In this document: piece after piece, positions 18,146 through 27,905 of the stretch
Layout: each line of letters opens with the position of its first letter
Position numbering within the stretch: position 1 is the first letter of the stretch
DNA from: Minwuiaceae bacterium
Lineage (GTDB): Bacteria > Pseudomonadota > Alphaproteobacteria > Minwuiales > Minwuiaceae
DNA length: 64,000 nt
NCBI GenBank assembly: GCA_028278525.1
Contig: JANQEE010000015.1
Coordinates: 55,478 to 119,477 of the forward strand
Direction of reading: 5' to 3'
Made by a program: the position numbers and the translations under genes
The notes under the pieces: model-generated
Seen by the model: only the letters and a program-made list of their open reading frames with translations
The model's database searches: none
What the model was told of the DNA's origin: nothing

Positions 18146-19818
18146 GTCGATTTCCCCTTCAAACCGTAAGTCTCGGCGGCCGCTTCGCGACTGATTTTTC
18201 CGTCGTCCAGATCGGCCTGCACCGCCGCCCCGTCGCGTCCGGCCGCATCGCCGTAACCGCCGCCACCGGCCGTCTCGACGATCAGCCTGTCGCCCGGATG
18301 CAGGACCGAGACCAGCTTCGACGGCACCGTCTCTTCCGTTCCGTCGGCGCGACGGATCGTCGACACCGCCTCGGCGCCATCGCCGCCGCCGGCCGCACCG
18401 CGCGCCGCACAGAAATGCCGCTCGCCGCGATGGGTGAAGGCGACCTCGCCGTCCAGGATCTCGTATTCGCGCGTGATGCCGAGCCCGCCGCGATGCGTCC
18501 CGGCGCCGCCGGAATCCGTGCGCAGCGCCGTGCGGTGCACGCGGATCGGCGCGTCCATCTCCAACGCCTCGACCGGCAGGTTCATGCAGTTGGTCGCGTC
18601 GGTCTCGATCACGTCGACGCCGTCGCGCTTAGCCCCCGCGCCGCTGCCCGCCGCGATCAGTTCGCCGGTCACGTAGCGCGAGCCGTCGCGGCGCTCGCCG
18701 CCGAACATCAGGATCAAAAGCTCACCGCCGGAATCCGCCGGCATTCGCTCCGGCATCGCCTGCTTCAGCGCGCCCAGGATACAGCCGGTAATCCGCTTGA
18801 TCGTCGCGGTCCGCGCATTGACCGGCGCCGGCTCCCGCGGATTGACCAGGCTGCCCGCCGGCAGATCCAACCGCACCGGTCGAAAGCACCCACCATTTGT
18901 CGGGATCGTCGGGTCGGTGATCGCCCGGACGGCATAGTACGCCGCGGCCTGGGAGCCTGACGGCACGCAGTTGAACGGCCCCTTGACCTGATCGTCGGTC
19001 CCGGCGAAATCGCAGCGGATCGAACTGCCCTCCACCGTCACCGCAACCTCGATCCGGATTCGCTTGTCCAGTTCGATTCCGTCGTTGTCCAGATAGTCGA
19101 CGTAAGAATACGTCCCGTCCGGGATCGCCTCGATCGCCTGCCGGGTCAGAATCTCCGACCGGTCCAGCAGATCCTCGAACGCCACCGACAGCCGGTTGTG
19201 GCCGAACGTCTCCGCCAGTTCCGACAACCGCCGCGCGCCGACCGTGCAGCCCGCCACCTGCGCGTTCAGGTCGCCCATGAAGGTGTCGGGGATGCGCACG
19301 TTCTGGCGCAGCATCGCCACCAGCGTCTCGTTAAACGTCTCTCCCTCGCGCAGTTTCAGCGGCGGGATGCGGATGCCTTCCTGATAGACCTCCGTCGCGT
19401 TGGTCGGCACCGAGCCCGGCGACATGCCGCCCACATCCTGGTGGTGCGTCATGGTCGCGCTGAACGCAATCGGTCGGCCCTGATGGAACACCGGCATCAC
19501 CAGTGCGATGTCCGGCAGATGCGTCCCGCCGAGATAAGGATCGTTCAGGATGTAGATGTCGCCTTCCGCCATCGTCTCCGGCGGAAACGCCTCGCGCAGT
19601 TTGGCGACGATCGGGATCAGCGTGGCCAGATGGATCGGCACCGCGATCGCCTGCGCCAGGGTCTCGCCGTTCAGCGTGAACAGGCTGGCCGACGCGTCCA
19701 GACCCTCCTTGACGATCGGCGAGAACGAACTGCGCAGCAGCGTCGTCTCCATCTCGTTGGCAATGCCGTCCAGCTTGTGCCGCAGCACTTCCACCGTGAT
19801 TGGATCGAGATCCGTCAT
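18142..19818 (-). CDS. hyuB: Hydantoinase/oxoprolinase B subunit family (pair 1)
   Basis: 558 residues, HyuB family. The family pattern is complete: TVEVLRHKLDGIANEMETTLLRS at the N-terminus, YILNDPYLGGTHLPDI around residue 115, a TMTHHQDVGGMSPGS histidine/glycine segment, and RTDSGGAGTHRGGLGI plus GGGGYGDA near the C-terminus. With HyuA it hydrolyses a five-membered cyclic amide such as a hydantoin or 5-oxoproline, usually using ATP. It overlaps hyuA (pair 1) and the M20 gene by 4 nt each. The true substrate cannot be read from the sequence. Confidence 0.88.
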   Translation of the reverse strand: MTDLDPITVEVLRHKLDGIANEMETTLLRSSFSPIVKEGLDASASLFTLNGETLAQAIAVPIHLATLIPIVAKLREAFPPETMAEGDIYILNDPYLGGTHLPDIALVMPVFHQGRPIAFSATMTHHQDVGGMSPGSVPTNATEVYQEGIRIPPLKLREGETFNETLVAMLRQNVRIPDTFMGDLNAQVAGCTVGARRLSELAETFGHNRLSVAFEDLLDRSEILTRQAIEAIPDGTYSYVDYLDNDGIELDKRIRIEVAVTVEGSSIRCDFAGTDDQVKGPFNCVPSGSQAAAYYAVRAITDPTIPTNGGCFRPVRLDLPAGSLVNPREPAPVNARTATIKRITGCILGALKQAMPERMPADSGGELLILMFGGERRDGSRYVTGELIAAGSGAGAKRDGVDVIETDATNCMNLPVEALEMDAPIRVHRTALRTDSGGAGTHRGGLGITREYEILDGEVAFTHRGERHFCAARGAAGGGDGAEAVSTIRRADGTEETVPSKLVSVLHPGDRLIVETAGGGGYGDAAGRDGAAVQADLDDGKISREAAAETYGLKGKST

Positions 19819-21860
19819 GCGTCGCCTCGCTCGACAATCAGGTCGCCCGCCTCGGTCACCGTCGCCGACCAGCCCGGCTCGATCACCGTGGTGGTGTCCG
19901 CCTGCTCGACGATGGCGGGTCCGGTAAGCCTATGGCCGGCCGGCAGCGCGGCACGGTCGAACACCGCGGGCTCGACCGGCTCGGTTTGCTCGCTCAACAA
20001 AATCCGCCGCATGCCCGGCATCACCGCCTCGCCGTTCGCACGGTAGGCGCCGTCCTCCAGCCGGTCGCTGCCGCCCGCCTGATGCACGCTGCGCAGGTTG
20101 ACGATCTGCGCCGGCGCGTCGGTGCTGTGCCCGTAGATCCGGTCATGCGCCACCTGGAAGTCGCGATAGAGCGCCCGCAGCGGATCGTCCGCCGCCAAAT
20201 CCAGCGGCACTTCCAGGTGATAGGACTGCCCGATGTAGCAGACGTCGGCGAAATGCAGGACACGCGGATCGCTCAAACCCCCGCTCTCGTGCGCCATCAG
20301 CGCGGCGCATTGTCGGTCCAGGTCGTCCAAAACGCCGCGCACCGCCGCCAGATCCAACCCTGCCAGCGGCCGCGGAAATGCGCTCGACACCTCATGTTCA
20401 ACTTGCGCGGCCAACAACCCGGCGGCCGACAGCACACCGGGGAAGCGCGGCACCACGATCCGCCGGATGCCAAGCTCCCGCGCCAACGCCGTCGCATGCA
20501 CCGGCCCCGCGCCGCCGAGCGGCAACAGGGTGAACAGGCGCGGGTCGAGCCCCTGGCGGATCGAGACCAGCCGGATGCCTTCCGCCATCTGCGCGTTGAC
20601 GACTCGATGGATACCGAGCGCCGCCGCCTCGACCGTCAGCCCGAGCGGCGTCGCGATCTCACGTTCGATCACCGCTCGTGCGGCGTCCGCGTCCAGCCTG
20701 AGCGCGCCGCCGGCAAAGTAGTCGGGATTGAGGTAGCCGAGCACGACCGACGCATCGGTCACCGTCGCCGCCTCGCCGCCAGCGCCGTAACAGGCCGGCC
20801 CCGGCTCCGACCCCGCCGATTGCGGCCCGACCTTCAGGCCCCCGGCGCCGTCCAGCCAGGCGATGCTGCCACCGCCGGCACCAATGGCGTTGACGTCGAC
20901 CATCGGCACCCGCACCGGGAAGCCCTCGATCCGTCCCTCCTGGCGGATCATCGGCTTGCCCGCGGCGATCAGCGCGATGTCGCAACTGGTGCCGCCGACG
21001 TCGACGGTGATCACATCTTCCGTGCCCGCCGCCTTGCCGACCATGCGCCCGCCGACCACGCCGGCCGCCGGACCGGACAGAAACAGCCTGACCGGCCGCT
21101 GCCTGACGATGGACGACGCCGCGGCGCCGCCCCGCGACATCATCACCTGCAAAGGCGCCGACACCCCGGCTTCGGCGATGCCGCCCTCCAGGCGCTCCAG
21201 GTAGCGGTCGATCACCGGCTTCACGTAAGCGTCGAACGCCGTGACCGCCGTGCGCTCGTATTCCCGAAACGCCGGATCGACCTCGCAGGAAAGCGACACC
21301 ATCAGGTCGGGGAAATTCTCCTCGATCAGGTCCCGCGCCCGTTGTTCGTGACGCGGATTGAGGAACGAGAACAGGAAACAGACCGCGACCGCCTCGACAC
21401 CGTCTTCGACCAGGTCGCGAACGGCTGCGACCACCGCCGCCTGGTCCAGAGGCACCAGCACCTTACCCTCGGCATCCAGCCGCTCCGGCACCTCTTTACG
21501 GAACCGCCCCGGCGCCAGGAACACCGGCGTCTCCGGCTCCAGCACCAGGTCGTACATCGCCTGGCGCATCTGCCGGCCGATCTCCAGCACGTCCTTGAAA
21601 CCCTCGGTCGTCAGCAGGCCGATCCGCGCGCCCTTGCGTTCGATCACCGCGTTGGTCGCGACCGTGGTGCCGTGCACGAACCGCGCGATCTCCGCGGGAT
21701 CGACGCCCCAGGTCTCGACCATATGCTTTACGGAGCGCAGCACCGCCACGCTCGGATCGGCGCGCGTGCTCGGGATCTTGACGATCTGCAGCGGCGCGCC
21801 GGCCCGGCGGCAGACGACGTCGGTGAAGGTGCCGCCGATATCGACGCCGATTTCGGTCAC
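19815..21860 (-). CDS. hyuA: Hydantoinase/oxoprolinase A subunit family (pair 1)
   Basis: 681 residues, HyuA family with an actin/hexokinase-like ATPase fold. Signatures are IGVDIGGTFTDVV at the N-terminus, FVHGTTVATNAVIERKGA around residue 65, TVDVGGTSCDIAL, GAGGGSIAW, PGPACYG, and the C-terminal EQADTTTVIEPGW. The start is GTG at 21858-21860, overlapping the upstream hyuB stop as GTGA and giving the usual family N-terminus; longer open frame upstream is antisense-like noise in hyuB. Works with the downstream hyuB. Confidence 0.89.
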   Translation of the reverse strand: MTEIGVDIGGTFTDVVCRRAGAPLQIVKIPSTRADPSVAVLRSVKHMVETWGVDPAEIARFVHGTTVATNAVIERKGARIGLLTTEGFKDVLEIGRQMRQAMYDLVLEPETPVFLAPGRFRKEVPERLDAEGKVLVPLDQAAVVAAVRDLVEDGVEAVAVCFLFSFLNPRHEQRARDLIEENFPDLMVSLSCEVDPAFREYERTAVTAFDAYVKPVIDRYLERLEGGIAEAGVSAPLQVMMSRGGAAASSIVRQRPVRLFLSGPAAGVVGGRMVGKAAGTEDVITVDVGGTSCDIALIAAGKPMIRQEGRIEGFPVRVPMVDVNAIGAGGGSIAWLDGAGGLKVGPQSAGSEPGPACYGAGGEAATVTDASVVLGYLNPDYFAGGALRLDADAARAVIEREIATPLGLTVEAAALGIHRVVNAQMAEGIRLVSIRQGLDPRLFTLLPLGGAGPVHATALARELGIRRIVVPRFPGVLSAAGLLAAQVEHEVSSAFPRPLAGLDLAAVRGVLDDLDRQCAALMAHESGGLSDPRVLHFADVCYIGQSYHLEVPLDLAADDPLRALYRDFQVAHDRIYGHSTDAPAQIVNLRSVHQAGGSDRLEDGAYRANGEAVMPGMRRILLSEQTEPVEPAVFDRAALPAGHRLTGPAIVEQADTTTVIEPGWSATVTEAGDLIVERGDA

Positions 21861-23647
21861 TCCGCCGCCTCGGCCTCTTCCAGCCCGTCGAAATAGCCGC
21901 GCCGGTGGAACATGCCCATCGCCCCGGCCATGCCGGCGCGGCGCGCCTCGGTGGCGGCGACATCGATCTCGCCGCTCTCCTCGTCCAGCACCACGCCGTA
22001 ATCGTCGCGGGCGCTGTCGTTCGAGATAAACCCGTCCAGCACGTCGTCGCGCACCTGTTCCATCGGCCGCTCCAGCGGCGAGCCCCAACCGCCGCCGCCC
22101 GACGTAGTGACGCGCACCAGGTCGCCCTTTTTCAGCACGTTGCGGTCGCTGAGCGGCTTCAGCTCGCGCTCCTCCGGCGTGCCGGGATTGACCACCACCC
22201 GGCCCGACCGTCCGGACTGCCCGCCGTTCACGCCCCAGGCCGGATATTTGACGTTGTCGAGCCTCAGCCCGATGGTCGCCTCGTCGGCGATCACCCGGAT
22301 GTCGCGAACGATGCCGCAGCCGCCGCGATACCGGCCGGGCCCGCCGGAATCCGTGTGCATACGGTAGCCCTCAATCTGCACGCCAAACTCCATCTCGGCG
22401 AATTCGACCGGATAATTCTTCTGCGCAACGTAATAGACGGCGTCGATGCCGTCGGCCATCGGCCGCGCCCCGAAGCCGACCGCCAGCCCCTCGATGCAAA
22501 GCTCGAACGCGCCACTCGCCCGGTCGAAGCTGCTGAGGTAGTAGAGCACGTAACAGGAAGACGCGGCGGAAGCCTGCCCGCCGGTCGCCTGCGCCAGGGT
22601 GCCGAAGATCGCGCTGTTGACCCGGATCATGGTATGCGAGCGCATGCCGAGAGGCGCCGGATAGACCGGATCGACCAGGCTGCCCTTCCTCGTCTTCACC
22701 TCGTCGATGGCCCGCAGGAACCCGGAATTCATCTGGATATTCGGGTCGTCGCGGGTCAGGTACAGGCCGGCCATGAACTTCGGCACGCTCTGGTCCATGA
22801 TGAAGTTGACCGCGCCCTTGGCCTGATCGTCGGTGGCCGAAAAATCGAACGACACCGACCCGTTCTGCTTGCTCAAGGTCAGATGCACGCCGTAGCTCTG
22901 CTCGGTCACCGCGTCGCTGTCCAGGTAGTCGCGAAAGCTGTAGACGCCGTCCGGCACCTTTTCGTCCAGCGCCTTGCGCAAGGCCGCTTCGCTCTGGTCC
23001 ATCATGAACTCGAATGCCGCGACCGTCGCGTCGTGGCCGAACCGCTCGACGATCTCCTCCATCCGCTTCTTGCCCAGCCGACAGGCGGCCATGATCGCCT
23101 TGACGTCGCCCTTGACGATCTCCGGAAAGCGGGAGTTGCGGATGAAGACGCGGAACACTTCCTCGTTCAGCTCGCCGCCGCGATAAACCCGGGTCGGCGG
23201 CATCAAAATGCCTTCCTGGAACGTCTCCGTCGCGTCGGGCGAAATGCTGCCCGGCATCATGCCGCCGATATCCCAGAGATGCCCCCAGGCCTCGGCGAAG
23301 GCGAACAGCTTGCCGTCGTGGAAGATCGGCGCGACGAACACCATGTCCGGCATGTGCGAGACGGCGCCGCGCGACGCATAGGGGTCGTTGTACCAATAGA
23401 GGTCGCCCGGCAGCATCGTCTCGGCCGGGTACTGCTCCAGGATGCAATCGATCAGGTTGCCGGCCATCGGCAGGTTGGTGCTGGAGACCAGGTTGCCCGC
23501 CTTGTCGAAGATCGCCGTGAAATAGTCCTTCTTCTCGCGGATGAACGGCGACATCGAAGTGCGGTCGATCAGCGCCTCCATTTCCGAGCGCGCGGACCGG
23601 ATCGCCCCCTTGATCAGCTCCAGCGTAACGGTATCGACATTCTGCAT
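21857..23647 (-). CDS. hyuB: Hydantoinase/oxoprolinase B subunit family (pair 2)
   Basis: 596 residues, second HyuB homologue. Landmarks: LELIKGAIRSARSEMEALIDRT, YWYNDPYASRGAVSHMPDM, GHLWDIGGMMPGS, MHTDSGGPGRYRGGCGI and TSGGGGWGSPLERP. It clearly differs from the pair-1 HyuB in its N-terminal third and conserved DPYASRG loop, so it is a diverged paralogue rather than a recent copy. It lies 5 nt after hyuA (pair 2) and overlaps hyuA (pair 1), placing both pairs on one transcript. Confidence 0.88.
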   Translation of the reverse strand: MQNVDTVTLELIKGAIRSARSEMEALIDRTSMSPFIREKKDYFTAIFDKAGNLVSSTNLPMAGNLIDCILEQYPAETMLPGDLYWYNDPYASRGAVSHMPDMVFVAPIFHDGKLFAFAEAWGHLWDIGGMMPGSISPDATETFQEGILMPPTRVYRGGELNEEVFRVFIRNSRFPEIVKGDVKAIMAACRLGKKRMEEIVERFGHDATVAAFEFMMDQSEAALRKALDEKVPDGVYSFRDYLDSDAVTEQSYGVHLTLSKQNGSVSFDFSATDDQAKGAVNFIMDQSVPKFMAGLYLTRDDPNIQMNSGFLRAIDEVKTRKGSLVDPVYPAPLGMRSHTMIRVNSAIFGTLAQATGGQASAASSCYVLYYLSSFDRASGAFELCIEGLAVGFGARPMADGIDAVYYVAQKNYPVEFAEMEFGVQIEGYRMHTDSGGPGRYRGGCGIVRDIRVIADEATIGLRLDNVKYPAWGVNGGQSGRSGRVVVNPGTPEERELKPLSDRNVLKKGDLVRVTTSGGGGWGSPLERPMEQVRDDVLDGFISNDSARDDYGVVLDEESGEIDVAATEARRAGMAGAMGMFHRRGYFDGLEEAEAAE

Positions 23648-23652
23648 CGCGC

Positions 23653-25707
23653 CTATCTCCGTTCCGTCGTCACGACCAGGTTGCCGTAGTCGTCCACCCG
23701 GGCCCGCTGGTCCGGCGAGATCACCGTCGTGGTGTCCGCCTGATCGACGATCGCCGGCCCATCGATCGTCTGCCCAGCAGCCAGGTCGATCCGGTCGAAC
23801 ACCGGCGTCTCCGTCGGCCCTTTGTCGTCAAACCAGACCTGCCGATTGCCTCTCGGCGTCGCACCGCCATCGGCCGCCGGCGCCTTCGGCAGATCGATCT
23901 TGTCGACCAAACCGACCGCCCGCAGGCGCAGATTGACGATCTCCACCGGCGCGTCGGCGTCGGAGAACGTATAGAGCTGCTCGTGCCGCCGATGGAATTC
24001 CTCCACCAGGGCCGCCACGGCCTCTCCCGTCACCGTATCCCCGGGAAACGCGACCGTCAGCTCATACCCCTGCTTGGCGTAACGAAGATCGGCGAACCGC
24101 TGGCTTTGCTGCCGCTCCGCCGGCACGCCCTCGGCTGCTAGGTCCGCAGCCGCCTCAGCCGCCATCGCGGCATAGGTCGCCTCCATGCCGGCCAGGTCGT
24201 AGTTCGGCGCGCGCTGCACCTGGGTGCGCACATAGTCGAGCTGCAGGTCGGTCGCCAGCAGACCCATCGCACAGAGGATTCCCGGATAGGGCGGGATGAC
24301 GAAGCTTTGCGTGCCCAACAGCCGCGCCAGGTCGCCGGCATGCATCGGCCCGGCGCCGCCGAACGCGACCAGGGCGAAGTCTTGGGGGTCGTAACCCTTC
24401 TCCACCGACACCACCTTTAGCGCGCCGACCATGTTGGAATTGACGATCTTCAGGATGCCGAGCGCCGCCTGATGCAGGTCCAGCCCCAAAGGCTCGGCGA
24501 CATGCTCGCGCACCGCGCGCTCGGCGCGCTCCGTATCCAGCGGGATCTCGCCGCCCAGCAGGTGCGGCGGAATCCGCCCCAATACCAGGTTGGCGTCGGT
24601 CACCGTCGGCCGCTCGCCGCCCTGGCCGTAACAGGCCGGCCCCGGCGACGCGCCCGCGCTCTCCGGCCCGACGGTCAGCCCGCCCTGGTCCGATACGGCC
24701 GCGATACTGCCGCCGCCCGCGCCGATGGTATGGATATCGACAATCGGGATCGGCAGCGGAAACGGTCCGATCTCGCCGTCGTTGGTCATCTGCGCCCGGC
24801 CGTTCTCAATCAGGCTGATGTCGGCGCTGGTGCCGCCGATATCGATGGTGATGGCGTTCTTCATGCCCGTCAGATCGCCGACATACCGCGCGCCGATCAC
24901 CCCGGCGGCCGGTCCCGACAGCGCCAGGTCGACGGCCCGCTTCGCCGCCCGGCTCGGACTGAACACGCCGCCGTTCGACTTCATGATCAGCAGCGGCGAC
25001 GAGACCTCGCGCGCCTTCAGGCCGCCGGAGAGCTTCTCGATATAGCTGCCGACCTTCGGCTGCACATAGGCGTTCAGCGCCGTCACCACCGACCGTTCGT
25101 ATTCCCGGAACACCGGCAGCACGTCGCTGGAAATGGAGATCTGCGCCTCCGGGAACACTTCCCGCACAATCTCCGCGGCGCGCCGTTCGTGCGCCGGATT
25201 GGCATAGGCGTGCAGGAATACGATGGCGACCGACTGCACGCCGCGTTGCTTCAATCGCAACGCCGCCTCGCGGCAGGCATCTTCGTCGACCGGCCGCGCG
25301 ACCGACCCGTCCAGTTGCACCCGCTCCGGTACCTCCATGATCAGCCGGGGCGGGATCGGCCGCGCCGGCTTGACCCAGGAATAAAGGTTCTCCTTGCGCG
25401 GGATGTCGTGGCGGCCGATCTCCAGCACGTATTTGAAGCCGTCGGTCACGATCATGCCGGTCGCCGCGCCCTTGGCCTCGAGGATGGCGTTGGTCGCGAC
25501 CGTCGACCCGTGGAACAGCGACGTGACGTCGGCCGCCTTGGCGTCAGCCCGCCCCAACACCTTGTCCACGCCATCGAAAAACCCTGTCGACGGATCGGCC
25601 GGCGTCGACGGCGTCTTGGTGGTCCACAACGCGCCGCTCGCCGGCTCCACCATGATCACGTCGGTGAAAGTCCCGCCCACATCCAAGGCCAACGCATACT
25701 GAGACAT
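23653..25707 (-). CDS. hyuA: Hydantoinase/oxoprolinase A subunit family (pair 2)
   Basis: 684 residues, second HyuA homologue: LALDVGGTFTDVIMVEP at the N-terminus, LFHGSTVATNAILEAKGA, TIDIGGTSADISLI, GAGGGSIAAVSDQGG, PGPACYG and C-terminal DQADTTTVISPDQ. It opens the hyuA-hyuB-hyuA-hyuB-M20 series, 70 nt after the quinone oxidoreductase gene on the same strand. Like pair 1 it probably supplies the ATP-using subunit of a cyclic-amide hydrolase; substrate unknown. Confidence 0.89.
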   Translation of the reverse strand: MSQYALALDVGGTFTDVIMVEPASGALWTTKTPSTPADPSTGFFDGVDKVLGRADAKAADVTSLFHGSTVATNAILEAKGAATGMIVTDGFKYVLEIGRHDIPRKENLYSWVKPARPIPPRLIMEVPERVQLDGSVARPVDEDACREAALRLKQRGVQSVAIVFLHAYANPAHERRAAEIVREVFPEAQISISSDVLPVFREYERSVVTALNAYVQPKVGSYIEKLSGGLKAREVSSPLLIMKSNGGVFSPSRAAKRAVDLALSGPAAGVIGARYVGDLTGMKNAITIDIGGTSADISLIENGRAQMTNDGEIGPFPLPIPIVDIHTIGAGGGSIAAVSDQGGLTVGPESAGASPGPACYGQGGERPTVTDANLVLGRIPPHLLGGEIPLDTERAERAVREHVAEPLGLDLHQAALGILKIVNSNMVGALKVVSVEKGYDPQDFALVAFGGAGPMHAGDLARLLGTQSFVIPPYPGILCAMGLLATDLQLDYVRTQVQRAPNYDLAGMEATYAAMAAEAAADLAAEGVPAERQQSQRFADLRYAKQGYELTVAFPGDTVTGEAVAALVEEFHRRHEQLYTFSDADAPVEIVNLRLRAVGLVDKIDLPKAPAADGGATPRGNRQVWFDDKGPTETPVFDRIDLAAGQTIDGPAIVDQADTTTVISPDQRARVDDYGNLVVTTERR

Positions 25708-25777
25708 CGTCGCTCCCGTGCCGAACCCGGCTTCCCCGTCAATGATAGCCAGCGGCCCCGCTTTGGGAAGTGGCCCC

Positions 25778-26755
25778 CTAGGGAACCAACAGAACCTTGC
25801 CCACGGTCGCCCGCGTCTCGATGGCCCGGTGCGCCGCCGCCGCCTCGTCCAACGGGAACCGCGCCCCGACCCGGACGTGCAGCGTCCCGGCCATGATCAT
25901 GTCGAACACCGCGCCGGCCCGCGCCAACAATTCTCCGCGCGTCGCCACATAGTCCTTGACGTTCGGACGCGTCACGAACAGCGACCCCATGGGGTTCAGC
26001 CGGTTGAGGTCGAACGGCTCGACCGGCCCGCTCGCCGCGCCGTACATCACCATGATGCCGCGGGGTTTCAGCAGGCGCAGGCTCTGCTCGAACGTCGCTC
26101 GGCCGATACTGTCGTAGACCGCCGCCAACCCCGAAAACCCGTCCAGCGCCCGGATCTCTGCCTCGAAATCGTGCGTGGCGTAGTCGATCACATGGTCGGC
26201 GCCGTTCTCCCGCGCGATGGCTGCCTTCGCCGCCGTCGACACCGTGGTGACGACCGCCGCCCCCCGCGCCTTCGCCATCTGCACCGCCAACCCGCCCGTG
26301 CCCCCGGCCCCGGCATGCACCAGCACCCAGTCGCCGGCTTCGACATGATAGCTGTCGTGCGTCAGGTAATGCGCCGTCATGCCCTGCAGCAAACCGGCCG
26401 CCGCCGTCTCGGCCGCGATCTCCGCCGGCACGGGAACCGCGATCTCCGCGGGCACCGCGGCGAATTCGGCATAGGCCCCGAACGCGCCATGATACGCCAC
26501 GCGGTCGCCGATACGGAACCCGTCGACCCCGTCGCCGATTGCCGCGACCGTCCCCGCCGCCTCGAACCCCGGCGTGAACGGCAACGGCACCCGGTACCAT
26601 TCGGGAAAACCCTGCCGCTGTTGCGTATCGACGAAATTGACCCCGACGGCTTCCAGCGCAATCAGCAATTCGCCCGGCCCCGGATTGGGCTTCGGCACCT
26701 CTTCCATCGTCAGCACCTCGGGGCCGCCCAACCGATGTATCCGAACCGCCTTCAC
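25778..26755 (-). CDS. Quinone oxidoreductase (zinc-free MDR family)
   Basis: 325 residues, NADPH:quinone oxidoreductase branch of the medium-chain dehydrogenases. The N-terminal GroES-like domain shows GGPEVLTMEEVPKPNPGPGE and VNFVDTQQRQG; the Rossmann domain has HAGAGGTGGLAVQMAKA and HVIDYATHDF. Zinc-ligand cysteines are absent, as expected for this branch. The start is GTG at 26753-26755 with GGAGGGG just upstream; an upstream extension has no family match. It is 70 nt before hyuA on the same strand and may be cotranscribed. Confidence 0.86.
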   Translation of the reverse strand: MKAVRIHRLGGPEVLTMEEVPKPNPGPGELLIALEAVGVNFVDTQQRQGFPEWYRVPLPFTPGFEAAGTVAAIGDGVDGFRIGDRVAYHGAFGAYAEFAAVPAEIAVPVPAEIAAETAAAGLLQGMTAHYLTHDSYHVEAGDWVLVHAGAGGTGGLAVQMAKARGAAVVTTVSTAAKAAIARENGADHVIDYATHDFEAEIRALDGFSGLAAVYDSIGRATFEQSLRLLKPRGIMVMYGAASGPVEPFDLNRLNPMGSLFVTRPNVKDYVATRGELLARAGAVFDMIMAGTLHVRVGARFPLDEAAAAHRAIETRATVGKVLLVP

Positions 26756-26865
26756 GCGCTCTTCCCCTCCGCCCTCGGCCGCCCGTCGACGAAAACCGGG
26801 CGCCGCAGTAGCATGAACCGGGCCGGCCACCGGCGCCAGCCCACCGCTACACATGAGGGACAGCC

Positions 26866-27621
26866 ATGATTTCCGCCGATCTAAACGGCAAGACAGCCCT
26901 GATCACCGGCGGTGCGTCCGGCATCGGTCTCGCCACCGCCACCTTGTTCGCCAGGTCCGGCGCGACGGTCGCGATCAACGACTTGCCCGGCAGCCCCGCC
27001 CTCGCCAAAGCGGTCGCCGACTTGGAAACCGCCGGCCTGGCGGTACTGGCGGCACCGGGCGATGTCGGCGACGCAGGCGGCGCGCGCGACATGGTTCAAC
27101 AGGCCGCGCAATCCATGGGCCGCCTCGACTATCTGATCAACAACGCAGGCACCGCCGCCACCAGCGCGCCAATCCCCGCCGCCGACCTCGACTCGCTGAC
27201 CGAGGACTTCTGGCAGACGATCCTGGGCCTCAACCTGGTCGGCCCGTTCCGTTGTACGCACGCCGCCGCCGACCATCTCCGGGCCGCCCGCGGCGCCGTG
27301 GTCAACACCGCGTCCACGGCGGCGTTTGGATCGCCGGGCAGCAGCGCCGTCTACGCGGCCAGCAAGGCCGGTCTGGTCAGCCTGACCCGCAGTCTGGCCC
27401 GCGGCCTCGGACCGGAAGTCCGGGTCAATGCGGTCGCGCCGGGCTACATCAAAACGCCCTGGACTGCCCGTTTCGGACCGGAATGGGAACAGCTTTCCGT
27501 CGACCGGATGGCGCTGAAACGCGCAGGCGAACCGGAAGACATCGCCGAAATCATGCTGTTCCTCTGCGCCGGCGCGGCTTTCGTTACCGGTCAGACAATC
27601 GTCGCCGATGGCGGAATGTAA
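26866..27621 (+). CDS. SDR family oxidoreductase
   Basis: 251-residue classical short-chain dehydrogenase. It has the cofactor motif TGGASGIGLAT (residues ~14-24), NNAG near 90, the catalytic serine in NTASTAAFGSPG, and YAASKAG with the Tyr-x3-Lys pair near 160. The C-terminal GQTIVADGGM is typical. It is divergent from the quinone oxidoreductase gene (110 nt apart) and lies upstream of the peptide-type ABC transporter. Substrate not predictable. Confidence 0.88.
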   Translation: MISADLNGKTALITGGASGIGLATATLFARSGATVAINDLPGSPALAKAVADLETAGLAVLAAPGDVGDAGGARDMVQQAAQSMGRLDYLINNAGTAATSAPIPAADLDSLTEDFWQTILGLNLVGPFRCTHAAADHLRAARGAVVNTASTAAFGSPGSSAVYAASKAGLVSLTRSLARGLGPEVRVNAVAPGYIKTPWTARFGPEWEQLSVDRMALKRAGEPEDIAEIMLFLCAGAAFVTGQTIVADGGM

Positions 27622-27905
27622 CCGTCAATACAACTACCTGTTGCGAGAGATTTTTTTGCGATAGCACTTGCCCTCGCGGCAGAAAATCCGAAAGCTTTAT
27701 TGCGAGGTCATTGATGCACTCGGAAGTCCGTTTGCATCGCCTTGTCCCGGTCTGTTTTCGGGATGGTCACGGACGACGCACGGTGTCGCCGCATTGTCCG
27801 TGAAGGCGTCGGCGACGGCCGCGCCGGGCAGCAAAAGTGCCGCGCCGGAATCCGGCATCAAGGCACGGAACATAAGGCGGCTCGCGTCAAACAGGAGAGG
27901 CGATC
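27622..27905. other. Intergenic gap before the ABC importer
   Basis: A 284-nt gap that must hold the promoter of the ABC importer operon unless it is read through from the SDR gene. I see a T-run (TTTTTTT around 27651-27657) and an AGGAGAGG ribosome site just before the 27906 start. No convincing -35/-10 pair, riboswitch or coding frame is visible. Confidence 0.4.
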
